Assembly (NCBI GenBank): GCA_002914805.1
Contig: JXTB01000004.1
Location: 1,037,649-1,101,648 of the forward strand
Direction: 5' to 3'
Length of the DNA: 64,000 nt
From: Parasponia andersonii
Taxonomy: Eukaryota; Streptophyta; Magnoliopsida; Rosales; Cannabaceae
The position numbers were made by a program, and so were the translations under genes. Position 1 is the stretch's first letter, and the number at the start of each line of letters is the position of its first letter. The notes under the pieces were generated by a model, which did not search any database, was not told the origin of the DNA, and was given only the letters and a program-made list of their open reading frames with translations. Positions 23,398 to 35,579 of this stretch are shown one piece after another.

Positions 23398-26300
23398 TGT
23401 AATGACCTGACTTTCCGGACCGTTACTTTCCTTTTTAGTTTACTTATTTAAAAAGAGAAATTTAGATGCTAAAAATTCATGACAATTTTTTTTAATGCTT
23501 TTATTTCTTTTTTAACAGATTTATATTCAATACTAACTATTAACTTAAATTTTGAAAACAAGTAAAATTCTTCTCAATGGTTAAATAAACTTTATTTAAA
23601 TTTGTTTATAAATTTTTTATTAGGGTGATTTATATAATGCGCAACCATAAAAGACTCTCAGGTGAGGAGGATGGTCACATACAGATTACTTAAGTCCTAA
23701 GCTCTCCTTAGAAAATTTAGGTCTTTTTGACAAAACCCCTTGTGTTTTGCATTTATTAAAATCAAAACATGTTCTCTTTTAGATCTTTTGAAAAATATTT
23801 TCTTAAATTATATTCAATCGAAATACATATTCAAGTTCAATTTAATAAAACCAAGCATTGCGAAATAAAATGCCAAGTTATAAGTACGTTTTCTAACAAC
23901 ATCAAGCTTACATAATTGGAATCACTTTTCTCATAATAAGAACATATGCGGAAGTAATTTTAATGGCAGTATTCTATTGCTCGTGCCTCGCATTCATCCC
24001 CATCTCGATTCCAACTAACCCATCAGTCAAATCAGATATTTCTTTCCTTTGGTACCTATAGTATGGATACTCATAAAATGTGAGCTTTCGCTCAGCAAGC
24101 ATAATGTAATTCTCACAAAATATTTTACTTATAAATAATTTTTTATGAAAGTTTAGTCACACTATTTTATAAAATCATTACTTTATACTTTATTATAAGA
24201 TATTGTATCATGATTTTATCTCAATCTTTATCACAAAGTCTTTTATCTTTTTTATGGGCTCTCGTATACGTACCGAGTACGCACTACCAAACGGGAAACC
24301 AGAGGAGTAATCCAACTGAAAACACCAACAATCATAATCTTAATATACTTTTCCTCAAGAATCCTCGCTTATAGGAGGTCGGTTTTATTTTCCTTCAGAT
24401 ATCCTCACCTAGTAGAGGTTGGTACGACACTTTTAAATTCTTTATCTTCTTTAGTCTTTTCTTAATATGAGTGGGTGCGCTTCATCAATAAACCCAAACT
24501 TATATTTTACTATCATAGCACATCCTAGATACTTGTTAAAGTATGCTGAAGTATTTTTACATGATAACATTGTAAAGTAAGCATATATCATTTTTATAAC
24601 ATAAGAAATATATCGTTATAAGCATACATTATACATAGGCATACAATAATAATATAAGGCAAATTAACATATGAAATGATTTCAAACATATCATACTGTA
24701 AACATGAAACACTTTCAAATCATCTATTCCATAAGTGAAATTGTACTTACCTCGTAACATGATTATCCTAATTCTACTCGTTAATTACGTACATCTAGGT
24801 CGTAGTTTTGCCCTGACGTATACATACTCTATTTGTTAGAGTAATTTAAAGTGGACTTATACTTTTTTTTTAAACTTCGAATTACTTAGTGGGCTTAAAA
24901 CAACTAAGAGTCAGTCTTGATCAAACATAAAACTTCACATTTGAGAAACAATGTCTTGTTATATTCATTGACTAATTTATACTTTCCACTTAGATGGATG
25001 TGATTTAATTCTCTTTAACCTTTATTATAGTGATCTTTTTAATTTATCAATAATTTGGTTGTTAATTTGATTAATATCATTCTATATCAGTTAAGTTTTC
25101 TTAGTTATATTTCTTTTCATCAAATACTTTGAATTATATTTGATTAATTTCTTTATTCGTAATTAAGGGTCATAATCTGATAAGTGAGCCAAATACACTA
25201 ATGGCTACACAGATTTAAAATCTAAAATCATACTTGGACTCAATATTATTAGGTATTGATCGTGCTTTTTAGGTCTGTCACTAAACTTAGGCTAACTATA
25301 ATTAGAGGCATACATTATTTATTTCCTATAATTGATTTCATGTCTTAAATTTAAGTAAATCTTTTCTTATCCCGATGAGATATCTAAAAAAAAGTTTTCT
25401 ATTTATTCTTATACCAAATTTTCAACCCAAAATTTCAAGTTTTATAATTTATAATTTTGCTCATAATCTTAAGATTTCTGACATATATGCCATCCAATGG
25501 TAAATATTGAGTTATAGCTTATCTTTTTATTAAAGATTCTTCCTTTATTTACTTTTACACTTTAATATGGTCTTAAAATTGCCTAAAATATCTTTCTCAC
25601 TTATTTGACCTATATTTTATCAAAATTACACTTTTAACCCAAATACTCAAAGTTTTGGCATTTTAGTCCTTTTAACTTTTGAGTGAACATCTTTAATTTT
25701 TCGAAAGCATTTTTAATGGGTAAAAATTTGTTCTTAAGGATCTAAGTTTAAATCATTAAGCTTGGTTCATTTTTATGAATACTTTATTTTAGGATCTTAC
25801 ATTTAAAAATCTTTCACTTTTGTGTTTAGTCATTTTAATTTTATTATTATTATTATTTAGCCTTTATTATTATGAAGTATTCATATTTAGAGGCTTAAGA
25901 AATCAACAAAATAAGTCTAAACGTAATATAAATTATACAACATCTCAAGTAGATCAAATATATTATTACCTATTTATTCTTTTACAAAAACTATTTAAAC
26001 ACATAACAAGCAAGGTGAGGGAATATTTACCTTTCAAACTTGAATCTTCTTTTTTATGTCTCCACTACAAAACTAGGTGCTCTCTTCCCTTGATTATAAT
26101 TCTTAATTTCTAGAGTCGATGAGTAAAATTTTATAGCTCATGTGGATTTGGAAGAAAGTGAGGTAGAAAGAGTTTTTTTTTTTTGAGAAATGATAATTGG
26201 AAAAATGGAGATAGTTTTGCCTAAGTAATTGGAAGTTTAAATATAGATTTGTAATTGCTAAATGAAGGATCTATTTATAGGCCATCCATAGGAAGTATCC

Positions 26301-26916
26301 AATAATACACGCTTTTACATTCCATCAAATAATCTAAGCACTATTATTACTAATTTGTCAATATATCTTCTTTTCCTACTCTATTACTTTATCTTTTACT
26401 TTATTTTTTACTCATCTACTACTTTTGTCTCAAATCTTTCTTCTTTTTCAATTATTTGGAATCCAATACCACTAGCTCCCAAAGAAAGTCTCCACTATAT
26501 ATATCTTTTTCATACCTTTTGAATTATTTTAAACACAAAAATTAATAATTAGTTTTGTCTATGTCTTCTACTTTTAATTATGACCACTAATTTCCAAAGA
26601 ATATTTCCATTATTATTTTTCTTTTTCCTATCTTTTGAATTATTTAGAGACAAAAGCTATCAATTAGTTTATCTATATTTTCTGTTTTTAGAATTACTCA
26701 CTAACTTTATCCCTTTTCTTTTCTATTCCACTAATTTAAAGTTATTATCAACCTAAGGTAAAACTTCACTACTCTTCATCTTTTTTCTACAACTTATTTT
26801 CTACCCTTAGATTGATTTGTCTACTTAATTCTTTGTATACTTAAATCCTAGCCATTCAAATTATGGCATGGTACTATTTTGTTACCACCATTAACTTTAG
26901 GTTCTAAAATGTAACA
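23398..26916 (-). repeat. 5' LTR of nested gypsy element (~3.5 kb)
   Basis: The left end TGTAATGACC matches 20268. The right end GTTCTAAAATGTAACA (26916) gives the minus-strand start TGTTACATTTTAGAACC, a common gypsy LTR start. The first 700 bp match the truncated 3' LTR. The remainder has no partner in the window, so the right boundary rests on the TG...CA rule and on the start phrase alone. I recognised no coding sequence within it; an open stretch at 25820-26113 looks like chance. Confidence 0.65.
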
Positions 26917-27169
26917 ATTTTTAATGTGACATAAATATGTCACATTCTTAATTAGGTTATATTGATGTACATAATATAATCTTTATAGAATCAATTTATT
27001 ATTAAAAAAACTAACTTAGAATTTCTAAGTTAAAACAATGAATAACTATGATTTTCTCACATAATAAAATTTAACATTAAAATAATACTACACATATAAT
27101 TTCAAGTTTTTGCGAACATAAACTTATTAAAATTCGACACTAAGATTATTAATAATAATTCTACTAAGA
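26917..27169. other. AT-rich junction with two hairpins
   Basis: Between the gypsy LTR end and recognisable E2 LTR. A perfect inverted repeat (atgtgacata at 26924-26933 and its complement at 26936-26945) and an imperfect one (aacttagaatttctaagtt near 27010) are present. Their origin is unclear; they may be remnants of a small MITE. Confidence 0.45.
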
Positions 27170-27577
27170 TTGCATGTCTAGGAATTCCTAGAGGGTTACA
27201 GGGTGAGCCTAAGAAGAATTCACTCTATTTATAAAAGAGTCAATCAAGTCCACAATCTTAATTCGAATAATAGAAGCTCAAAGCAAGTTGCCAAGAGTTG
27301 GGTACGTAGGCAAATCGTCGTATTTATCGAATCTCGTAAAAATTAAATTTGCATTTTATCTATCCCTACACTATGTACTTTATTACAAACTATTTGATTG
27401 TTATGATATTTATTGTACTTAATTGACTTAGTATTATTGTTATATAATTGGTATTATTGTTCATTTAACCTCAGAGTTTCAAAATAATGGTCTATGATTT
27501 TACATAGTCTAAAAGTTTCTTAAAAAATTTGAAAACCCAATTCACCCCCCTCTTAGGTAGTCAACTTTGGGCTAACA
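27170..27577 (+). repeat. 5' LTR of E2, second part (downstream of nested gypsy)
   Basis: Matches the end of the 3' LTR at 32485-32717 (for example ttattgttcatttaacctcagag and aattcacccccctctt) and the end of the E1 LTR (cgtcgtatttatcgaatctcg). It ends GCTAACA at 27577. Confidence 0.8.
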
Positions 27578-27578
27578 A

Positions 27579-27591
27579 TTAGTATCAGAGC
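27579..27591 (+). promoter_or_regulatory. Primer-binding site of E2
   Basis: TTAGTATCAGAGC, two bases after the LTR end, matches 12 of 13 bases of the initiator Met tRNA complement used by Sireviruses and many other plant copia elements. Confidence 0.85.
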
Positions 27592-27627
27592 TTGGTGCTC
27601 AAATTTAAAGGACTTAATTGCCTTGAG

Positions 27628-28972
27628 ATGGCATACCAAAATAATTTTCAAAACTTTTCATATGAGAGTTTTTTAACTAGACCATCATTTTTCATTGGTA
27701 TTGACTATAATTTTTGGAAAATTAAAATGCATAAACTTCTTAAATTTATGGGCGATGATTTATTAAATATTGTTATTCAAGGTTCATATATTCCTAGAAA
27801 AATAATTGATAATAAATTTTTTGAATGAGAGTTTTATGAATATGATGATATTGGCAAAATCATATTCTCTATGAATGCATATACTTTGAATTGTTTACTT
27901 ATAATATAGATGTAAATATTTATAATAGTGTACAGATGGCTACTAGTGCACATGAAATACAAAAAATACTTGAAAGCTCGTATGAAAACACAAGTCAAAT
28001 TAAAGAAGTTAAAATTAGTATGCTTATGCATGATTATGAGTTATTTGAAATGAAAAGTGATGAATCTATTGCTAAATATTTATGAGATTTACAAACATCA
28101 TTAATAATCTCCATGCTTTTAGGAAAACTTATAGCAATACAAAAATAGTAACAAAGGTTCTAAAAACCTTAACAAAAACATATCAAAAATATGCAGTTGC
28201 AATCCAAGAAGAGAAAGACGTCACCAATGTTCTTCTAGAAGAACTCATCAAATTTATCATTTCTCATGAGATCACAATGATCAAGAAAAAAATTCAAAAT
28301 GGGGAAGAAGAAAAGAAAATGAATTTCACATGTGTTGATAATGGAAACGATGAATTAAATGAAGAAATTCAAGAGGAGATTGGCAACATGTACTTTATGG
28401 CTATCAATAGTGGGGTAAAATCTCTTGAACTCAATAATGACTTACTTGATAATTTTAATGATAGTAGTGATGATGATAGTAATAATGATTTATCATATAA
28501 AGAGTTGTTAAATGATTTCAACAATTTACATACAAATTACGAAAAACTCATTTTGGAAAATAGTACTCTCAAAAAGGAAATTCTTAGCTTGTCAAAAATA
28601 GTTGAAGAGCTTGCAAAAGAAAAGGAAGCAAAATTACATTGGAGTAATTGTGATATTTTGTCAAATGAAAATATTTCTTTGAATAACAAAATTTTCGACT
28701 TGATTAAAATTGTCTATACTTTCACCAATGGAAAGAATAATTTTGATTTAATGCTAGACGGACAAAAATATATTTTTGGCAAATGGGGTATAAGATACAA
28801 GCCTTTTATAAAACAAAAGTATTTCGAAACTTATTTTATCAAAGCAACATCTAATAATAACTCAAAATATACATGTACTTATTGCAACCAAGATGGACAT
28901 ACAAGCTTTTCTTACTCCATTAAGAAAAACTCATATTTTAGTTTCAAACAAAAAAAGGTGCCAAGAATCTAA
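27628..28972 (+). pseudogene. Sirevirus gag (E2), broken
   Basis: Gag forms the particle in which copia RNA is copied. The reading begins MAYQNNFQNFSYESF and continues FFIGIDYNFWKIKMHKLL, a copia gag N-terminus (PF-W-K-M pattern). After stops near 27826 and 28083 the gag_pre/UBN2-like middle reads YENTSQIKEVKISMLMHDYE and, open from 28082 to 28972, SIAKYL then RFTNIINNLHAF, KVLKTLTKTYQ and IQEEKDVTNVLLEELIKFI. An acidic, coiled-coil-like region (LNDFNNLHTNYEKLILENST) precedes a zinc knuckle, CTYCNQDGHTSFSY (about 28873-28914). Its last Cys is replaced by Tyr. The start ATG at 27628 follows the primer site as in other copia elements. It is non-functional, but the 296-codon block from 28082 is still open. 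Confidence 0.85.
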
Positions 28973-29170
28973 ATTTGAATCTTTATTGTTGTAGGTACAA
29001 GCAAGAAAGTGGGCCCTCCAAGAACAAAACCAATGACTTCATCAAGCTCTCAATTTTCACAAAGAAATGATGGTGAGTATTTTATTTTTCGAGACAACAC
29101 AAAAAGTAAGATCATTGGCATAAGTAATACGGTAACAATTCTTTGCTTATATTTGAAAATGTCTTGCTAG
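28973..29170 (+). pseudogene. Start of E2 pol (protease-region remnant)
   Basis: After the gag zinc knuckle a short stretch near 29068-29120 reads EYFIFRDNTKSKIIGISN. It resembles the FGDNxKGKIIGIG segment behind the protease active site of Sireviruses. The active-site DSG motif is not seen. Integrase, RT and RNase H are missing. Confidence 0.65.
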
Positions 29171-31127
29171 AAATATAATTTGCTTAATATTTATTAATTA
29201 TGTGATTCAGTTATTAAGTTTTTTTTTTACTCTTTCAAATGCTCAAGTTGAAAATTTGAACATAAGAGATTATATCTTTTTTTTTAAAAAAATTATTTTA
29301 TCATTGTTAAAATATTTTCAAGTCAAAATAATTTTTTTTTAATTTTAAAAGAAAATGTTTATTAATTGTGGTATAGAAAACTTGGTATGGTGATGTTTTC
29401 ACCGTTTATCTCATTTTCAAACAAATTTTTCAAAAAACAGCCGAAACAGAGTTTTCAGTAAATCGAAAATATTTTCATTCTACCGAAATATTGTTCTAAA
29501 AAGCCCAGTTTCTTTACCATTTTCGGCAGACCCAAAAACAATTTTCGGTTTATCAAAATACGCAATAGGTCGTGTATTTAAGCAATGTCAGCATTTTTTA
29601 AATCATTCTCTCTTATTTCTTCAATTTTTATTCGAATTATTCTGAGTCTAAATTTGATTTACATATTAATTACTCATATATCATTCAAATTGCTTGCACA
29701 ATCCATATTACTTAAAATCTTATGTTTATGAAAATGCTTGATAGTTTTTCCATGACAAACACCATGCATAATTAATTAAATTATTTTAACATTGGTGATA
29801 TATTTAAACTTAAAATGACATGCTATTTGAATTCAATGTTTATATTTTGTAACTTTGTCATTTTGAATATTTGTACATGATTTTTTATCCTATAATTTTA
29901 TGAGAAAATTTTTTTGATGAATATTATATACAAGGTTCTCATTAGCTTTCAAGACATGCATTGTTATGATTTATCTTTTATGAACATCTATTTCTTATGG
30001 CTGTTTAAACTTGGATAATGTCATGTTTGGATTGGATACTTATTATTAATTACTTATTCATATTTTTACTTTAAATTTATTAATTGGTATCAATCTTATC
30101 CTTCATGTTTATGCAACTTTTTGATAAAATCAAAAATAATTGGTATCCAAAATTGATATCTCTCATATGATTGATTTTTTCTTACTTTAGTTATTGACAT
30201 TTTGATCATGATTCCTATATTGAGGGGGAGCATTTTATGATTTGCTTGTACAAAATTAGTCATTATTATTTTCTATAAATTGTGATATACTCTTCATAAT
30301 TAGATAGAAATAAAGAAAGAGAAATTATTTCACTAATGTGCTTAAATAATTTAAATTTCTCCAATGCTTTGTGATGATTATACTTGGAGAAATATATTTT
30401 TAACAAGTGAAATATTAAGATTTAGAGCTTTCATGATTTTGATTTGATGAAACTTCTCTACTTTGAATATTCAATAATTTTCATACTTATTATTAATAAA
30501 ATAATTTTTGTCAAAATTTAAAAAGAATGTTCTTATTTTCACTTTGACATCATATTATTATTCAATCTTTTGTTTGATATTATTATTCTTATTTTGAATA
30601 TTGTCCAATTCTAGATTCCTCATTATCTCTTTATTGCTTAATTTGTTATAGCATTTTTAACATTGGAGGAAAATTGTTTGTATATTGCTCTTTCATATAC
30701 TTTTGTCATGAATTCAAATGGAGAGAATACTAAAGTGAATTAATGTGAGGAGAATCATATTTGAAAGAGATAGATTAGTCTAGTCTTATAAGATATCTAT
30801 CTTAAAATTTTATCTTTTTAATGATGTCAAAAAAGGCAGAATAATGATGATTTATGAATATGAAGAGAAAAAGAAAAGGATTTATTTATGAGCGTGCATA
30901 TTTTAAGGGGGAGAACTTTGTTTAGCACATGTTTTTAATTTTCTCATAATATGCTTATAATGCTTAATTGAGTTAAAATGGGAAGCAAGTCCATTTTATT
31001 TTCTCAAGCATATTTTGAGGTGGAGCTTCAAGTATAGCAGGGAATAAGGTAAACTTATCAAATTTCAAATTTTCATAATCTAATTTTATATTTTCTTTAA
31101 TCTCATAAATCAATATTTGTCATCATC
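29171..31127 (+). other. Non-coding interior of E2
   Basis: No recognisable domains. At 29450-29560 the U3-like hairpin motif family (ttttcattctaccgaaat, ttttcggttt) recurs outside the LTRs. The 3' side has many T-rich blocks. This fits the long untranslated 3' region of a Sirevirus after pol was lost. Confidence 0.5.
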
Positions 31128-31140
31128 AAAAAGGAGGAGA
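31128..31140 (+). promoter_or_regulatory. Polypurine tract of E2
   Basis: aaaaaggaggaga lies four bases before the 3' LTR start TGAGAAATT, as required for plus-strand priming. Confidence 0.8.
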
Positions 31141-31144
31141 TTGT

Positions 31145-32717
31145 TGAGAAATTAAGGTTTTAATCTTACTTACTCTTATTTTGAAGATAACAAACATTTG
31201 ATTTAGTACTAATAGTTTAACTTGAGTGTATACTGAAATAGCTTTAAATGTTGTAATTCAAGTTAATCAATGAATCAAGCTTAAAGATGGATACATATTA
31301 CACTTATTAGAATCAAGCTTGAAGATAGACAATCAAGATATAAGACCATTTATAGATTGAATATATTTCATATTTAGTTTTGTATTTGATTTAGTTCATT
31401 GTACTTAAATTCTCTTTGCATGCTCATAATTTCAAAAGAGTTTTCAAATTATCATAAGTTTAGAATAATTATTTCATTATAGAAGTTTGAAATAGAAAAT
31501 AATGATTTTAAGTGGGAAAAATATTCTTTAAAACATTATTTCTTAAGTTTAAATAAGTTACAAATATATTTAAAATTATGATAATTTGATATAGGCTGAA
31601 AAAAGATTTTCTATTTGCAAACTAGAATTGTTTTAGTATGAACACTTTTTAAATTATTGTTAATATCTTTGTGAAACTAAACTAAGTTTGCAATAGCCAA
31701 AATATTCTTTTTAAATTGATTTCCAATTTTTTTAAAGTATTTAAAATAAGTTTAGAAGTTTTTTTTTGAAAAACGCTAAAAGCTGTCAAAATCTGAAAAA
31801 TAGCCAAATACTGAAAATATTTTTGGTTTAGGGTTTATCCAAGTACCAAAAATACTTTCAGTCTATCAAAAATGGAAACAAGAAAAATATATAAGTTTAA
31901 ATATGACCATTACAAAAGTACACCAACGGCTAGTATTTTTGGTTTATCGAACCGAAAACACACTTTCAGTCTACTAAAAATAGTAGAAACTGTTGCTAAC
32001 GATTATAAACGGCTAATTTTTACTTAAGCTTATAAATAGAAGCTATTTTAAGGCGTGAAAAAGATTTTACATTAATTTAAATTATTATCCAACTACTTTC
32101 AAAATACAAAAGCCTATTCTTATATTGAATTAACTTTCAAATTATATTAAGCCAATCTTAGAGCATCTATTATTCATTGTTCTCAAATTTCCTAAGCCAA
32201 AATTATATTTATTACTTTTAAGAGGAGAGTTTATAAGTGTATTCACTCTTAATTATTGAAAAACTATTGAATGTGAAGTAAGGTTGGCACCAAAGTCATA
32301 AATAACAAGTGTATAAGTGAGGTTGCCACCAGAGTTTAAATAACCCGATTTAGGTGAAATTATCACCAGAATCTAAACAACTCGAGTATATGTGAGGTTG
32401 TTACCAGAGTCTAAACAACCCATGAGTTTGTGAGATTGGTACCATTATCTGAACAATCCGTGTAAGTGAGGTTATCACTGAAATCAAAACAATCCGTTTA
32501 TGTACTCTTTACTTTATTGCAAACTATTTAATTATTTGTTTGATATTGACTGTACTTAATTGACTTTGTATTATCGTTATATATTTGGTATTATTGTTCA
32601 TTTAGCCTTAGAGTTTCAAAATAATGGTTTATAATTTTATATAGTTTAAAAGTTTCTTAAAAAATTTTAAAACAAAATTCACCCTCCCTCTTGGATAATC
32701 AATCTTGGGCTAATAAA
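31145..32717 (+). repeat. 3' LTR of E2
   Basis: Matches the split 5' LTR. It ends GGGCTAATA, with CA changed to TA, plus two bases, before the tctat flank. Compared with E1 and the 5' LTR it lacks a segment near 32490, where the match jumps from acaatccg to tttatgtactc. It carries degenerate hairpin motifs near 31856 and 31965. Confidence 0.85.
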
Positions 32718-32722
32718 TCTAT

Positions 32723-33715
32723 TATAATTTGAAATTAACTTATAGCACTATAAAACTTTCCAGAATATAACCTAATATATATTTAAACATGACCTAAAAA
32801 TTTCACTTCAAAATAGTAATATTTACCCTGAGAAACCATAAAGTAAACCTGATAAATTGTATCTGCCAGTTTTTCTTAGGTAACAACCAGTATGTATTTA
32901 AAGCTTTATATAAGATTATAGGAGTAAGATATGAACCTAAAGTTTTCCACACATAAATTAGATATATAAGAAGACATCTCATAAAAATTTCAAATTTTAA
33001 TAAAATTTGTAACTCCTAATAATATAGATTGAAATTAAGTCTAATAGCAGTAAACTATAATTTTGAGAGAAAATAAAGTTTACTTCTATTATTTATCCAA
33101 AGCAAAATATATACTTAAAATTTAGTATTATTGCTTCATAAATTCATTGCTCACAAACCTATATATGTAGGTTATAGGCAATAAACTTAGTTTTTAAAAA
33201 AGATGACAATGAACGATGAAAAAAAATGAAAAAGAAATGAACTTATCATATCGGTGAGTAACACTTATAATGCAAACATATTAATTGATGGTGGGATTAT
33301 GGTGCAACTGATGGTGGAGACAATGATTTCCAACTTCACATGTTAGTCATTAACAAAGTAGTAAATGGTGGAGATAATGATTCCCACTTCACATGATGTT
33401 AGGTAAGGTATAATCACATGCATGTATTTCCTAGTTGGCTATTAGTATATGATATAAATCAGCTCTTAGTAATAACTAGTGTGACTTTTGTAGAGATAAT
33501 ATTACTTACTACACATATTAGTCATTAACTAGTAATGACTTATAGTGAGACCTATTTGTTCTCTCCACATGGTAGCCATAGACAAAAGAAGTAATAAAAA
33601 TAATACTAATAGTAATAATAATAATTGTATAATTCATTGCCAACTTAACAAAGTTGGCTATCACTTTATTATTATTATTATTATTATCATCATTTATTTA
33701 AGATGTAAACATATA
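32723..33715. other. AT-rich DNA with a short tandem duplication and a hairpin
   Basis: A ~65-bp phrase with atggtggaga(c/t)aatgatt(t/c)cc, then acttcacatg, is duplicated at about 33312-33400. A perfect 8-bp hairpin (gccaactt / aagttggc) lies at 33639-33658. A TTA trinucleotide run is at 33666-33688. No gene is recognised. Confidence 0.5.
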
Positions 33716-33731
33716 TTATATATATATATAT

Positions 33732-33963
33732 GGTTCTCAATCTGGTACGTTTTTTTTTTAATACCTATTCATAGGTATTTTTTTTAACTGTTAGACCATG
33801 ATCTAACGACTAGCATAATTTGAGTAGTTGTAAAAAAAGAAATACCCATTATTTAATGAATTTTTTTCTCCTCCTTTTATCATAAAAAGACGTGTGTAAC
33901 TAATTTTAATTGGCTAAAATAATACCTATAAATAGGTAAGAAAAAATACCTACAAGATTGGTG

Positions 33964-33966
<3 letters not shown>
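33732..33966. mobile_element. MITE inserted in a TA microsatellite (copy a)
   Basis: A 235-bp block with terminal inverted repeats: GGTTCTCAATCTGGTA on the left, and GGGCACCAATCTTGTAGG as the complement of the right end. It is flanked on both sides by (TA)n (33716-33731 and 33967-34003). The inner sequence, read as the complement, matches copies b and c at 50381 and 50643 (atttagccaattaaaattag and following). It has no coding capacity, as expected of a non-autonomous element. Confidence 0.8.

Positions 33967-34003
<37 letters not shown>
33967..34003. repeat. (TA)n microsatellite
   Basis: Uninterrupted TA dinucleotides directly after MITE copy a. Further shorter TA runs follow at 34070-34084, 34118-34134 and 34218-34234. 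Confidence 0.9.
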
Positions 34004-34005
<2 letters not shown>

Positions 34006-35570
34006 TAAATATAAGCTAGCATGTTATGGCTATTNGTTATGGCTATTTTTTTATGTTACTATATCAAATCATATATATATATATATTTCTTTTTATATTA
34101 CTTTATCTTAATATATAAATATATATATATATATGCATATCAACACAGTAATTTTTACCGTATGTATAATTATTATAATAATAATTTATAACATTTGGTA
34201 ATATAGTCAAATTTAATAAATATATATATATATATCTATACATTATAAATATAAATGGTCACTCTAATTCTAATTTTCATTTTACTATCGTAACGTATAT
34301 ATAGATATATGCTATATATTCTTCTGAAAATGCTTTAAAAATTAAAATAATTAGAGTTAGTTCATTACTTATCTTATAGGATTAGTGCATTTAATCTTCT
34401 TAATAAAAAATGTAATTAACACAGTATATGTACTATATATAATGGTACACATGTTTCACATTCTCTAATATATTTCTCATTACTATTAAAACATAGTGCA
34501 TTAAAATTGTGTGGTCATAAGTATCTCACTTTAACAATGCTTAGCATGGTAAATTTAATTATGACCAATTATATTAGAACTATTAACTAAATACCCTTAA
34601 CTTCTAAATCATATATGAATACATATAAAATACATGATAATTTTATGTCTCATTGGGCACATAGTCTAACTTAACTTCATGTGTGTAGTCCACTACAACC
34701 ATATTCAAAAAATTTATTAGTGAATAACTGTTTAATTTATGTAACTAAATATATTAAATATACATAGCACAATCTTAGACTAGGAATAAGCTTGATATTA
34801 CACATTCATAGTCATAGATACTAAATATATATAGAATAATCCTAACTAATAAATAGGCTTGGTATTACAGTTTGTTTTTTAAATTCTCTTTTGCCAAGAA
34901 AATACTTAGAATAAATATTTTTGTTTTGATATTTTATCCATAAATGAAATAGATAAATATGGTATTAAATTTATATTTTTAAGAGAATATCATATTTAAT
35001 AAAACATTAACTTAGAGGATATTATTCCTAAAAAAATTAAAATGATTGAATATAAAGCCTAAAAATAGTAATTATCACGATATTATAATTGGGGCCTTTA
35101 TTGCTGAAGGGACTTGAGCCGAGTGCCTCAGTCGCCTACCACTTTAGTCGACTCTAGCTTTAAGAGCAAATGGTTTTATAGATTATATAATTATGATATT
35201 AGAATTTTAAATGAGACTAATGGAAGAATATTAGAATATTAAATTGATTTTGAAAATATCAATAGTCCCAATCTTTACGGGAAAAAATATAAATAATAGA
35301 AAAAAAAAAGATATTAGAATTATAAAGATTTAAATGAAAAACAAATCCACATATATATACGGATTATAGAATAAACAATAAACAATAAACAAAACCCAAA
35401 AATTAAACTGAAACAGAATATTATTATAGATGATTTCATTGATTCCCTTAGTTATAATTCAAACCAACATAATAAAACTTAAAAATGAAACTAAAACATA
35501 ATGTTTTATAATACAAAGATAGACTTAAGAAAATAAAAGGCAAAAAGACTCAAAAGAAATCCATACTAAA
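34004..35570. other. AT-rich DNA with many TA runs and one ambiguous base
   Basis: No gene is recognised. An N at 34035 is flanked on each side by gttatggctatt. A slightly GC-richer patch at about 35095-35170 has no assignable identity. Confidence 0.5.
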
Positions 35571-35579
35571 CGTAGCCCT

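Larger units (their letters stand above)
20268..26916 (-). mobile_element. Nested Ty3/gypsy element with internal deletions
   Basis: Interior domains read on the minus strand. In that direction the order is: 5' LTR (26916 to 23398), an initiator-Met-like primer site (23396 to 23384), a first gag-like ORF, a second gag ORF, RT/RNase H, and then a shortened 3' LTR (20985 to 20268). The start phrases tgtaataacc (20268) and tgtaatgacc (23398) and the following 700 bp match each other, which shows the LTR pair. Integrase and the upstream part of the 3' LTR are missing, and protease plus the N-terminal RT are missing between gag and RT. The flanks (ggatg on the left, atttt on the right) show no target duplication, so the right boundary is approximate. 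Confidence 0.8.
18897..32717 (+). mobile_element. Sirevirus (Ty1/copia) element E2 with a nested gypsy insertion
   Basis: The element runs from the TGAGAAATTAAGG start at 18897 to the end of the 3' LTR near 32717. The 3' LTR (31145-32717) matches 18897-20267 and then 27170-27577, so the 5' LTR is split by a minus-strand gypsy element. Behind the 5' LTR come a good primer site, a broken gag, a short protease-region remnant, about 2 kb of non-coding interior, a polypurine tract and the 3' LTR. Most of pol is deleted. A likely 5-bp target duplication, tctat, is present at 18892-18896 and 32718-32722; it requires two extra bases after the CTAATA end of the 3' LTR. Without the insert the element would be about 7 kb. 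Confidence 0.85.

Noticed and set aside
25820..26113. 97-codon open frame on the plus strand
   Set aside because: It lies inside the gypsy LTR, is hydrophobic and low in complexity, and has no family resemblance.
20263..26921. Target duplication for the nested gypsy element
   Set aside because: Flanks ggatg and atttt do not match; no shifted pentamer within a few bases fits either.
33545..33787. 80-codon open frame rich in N and I
   Set aside because: It spans trinucleotide and TA repeats and runs into the MITE.
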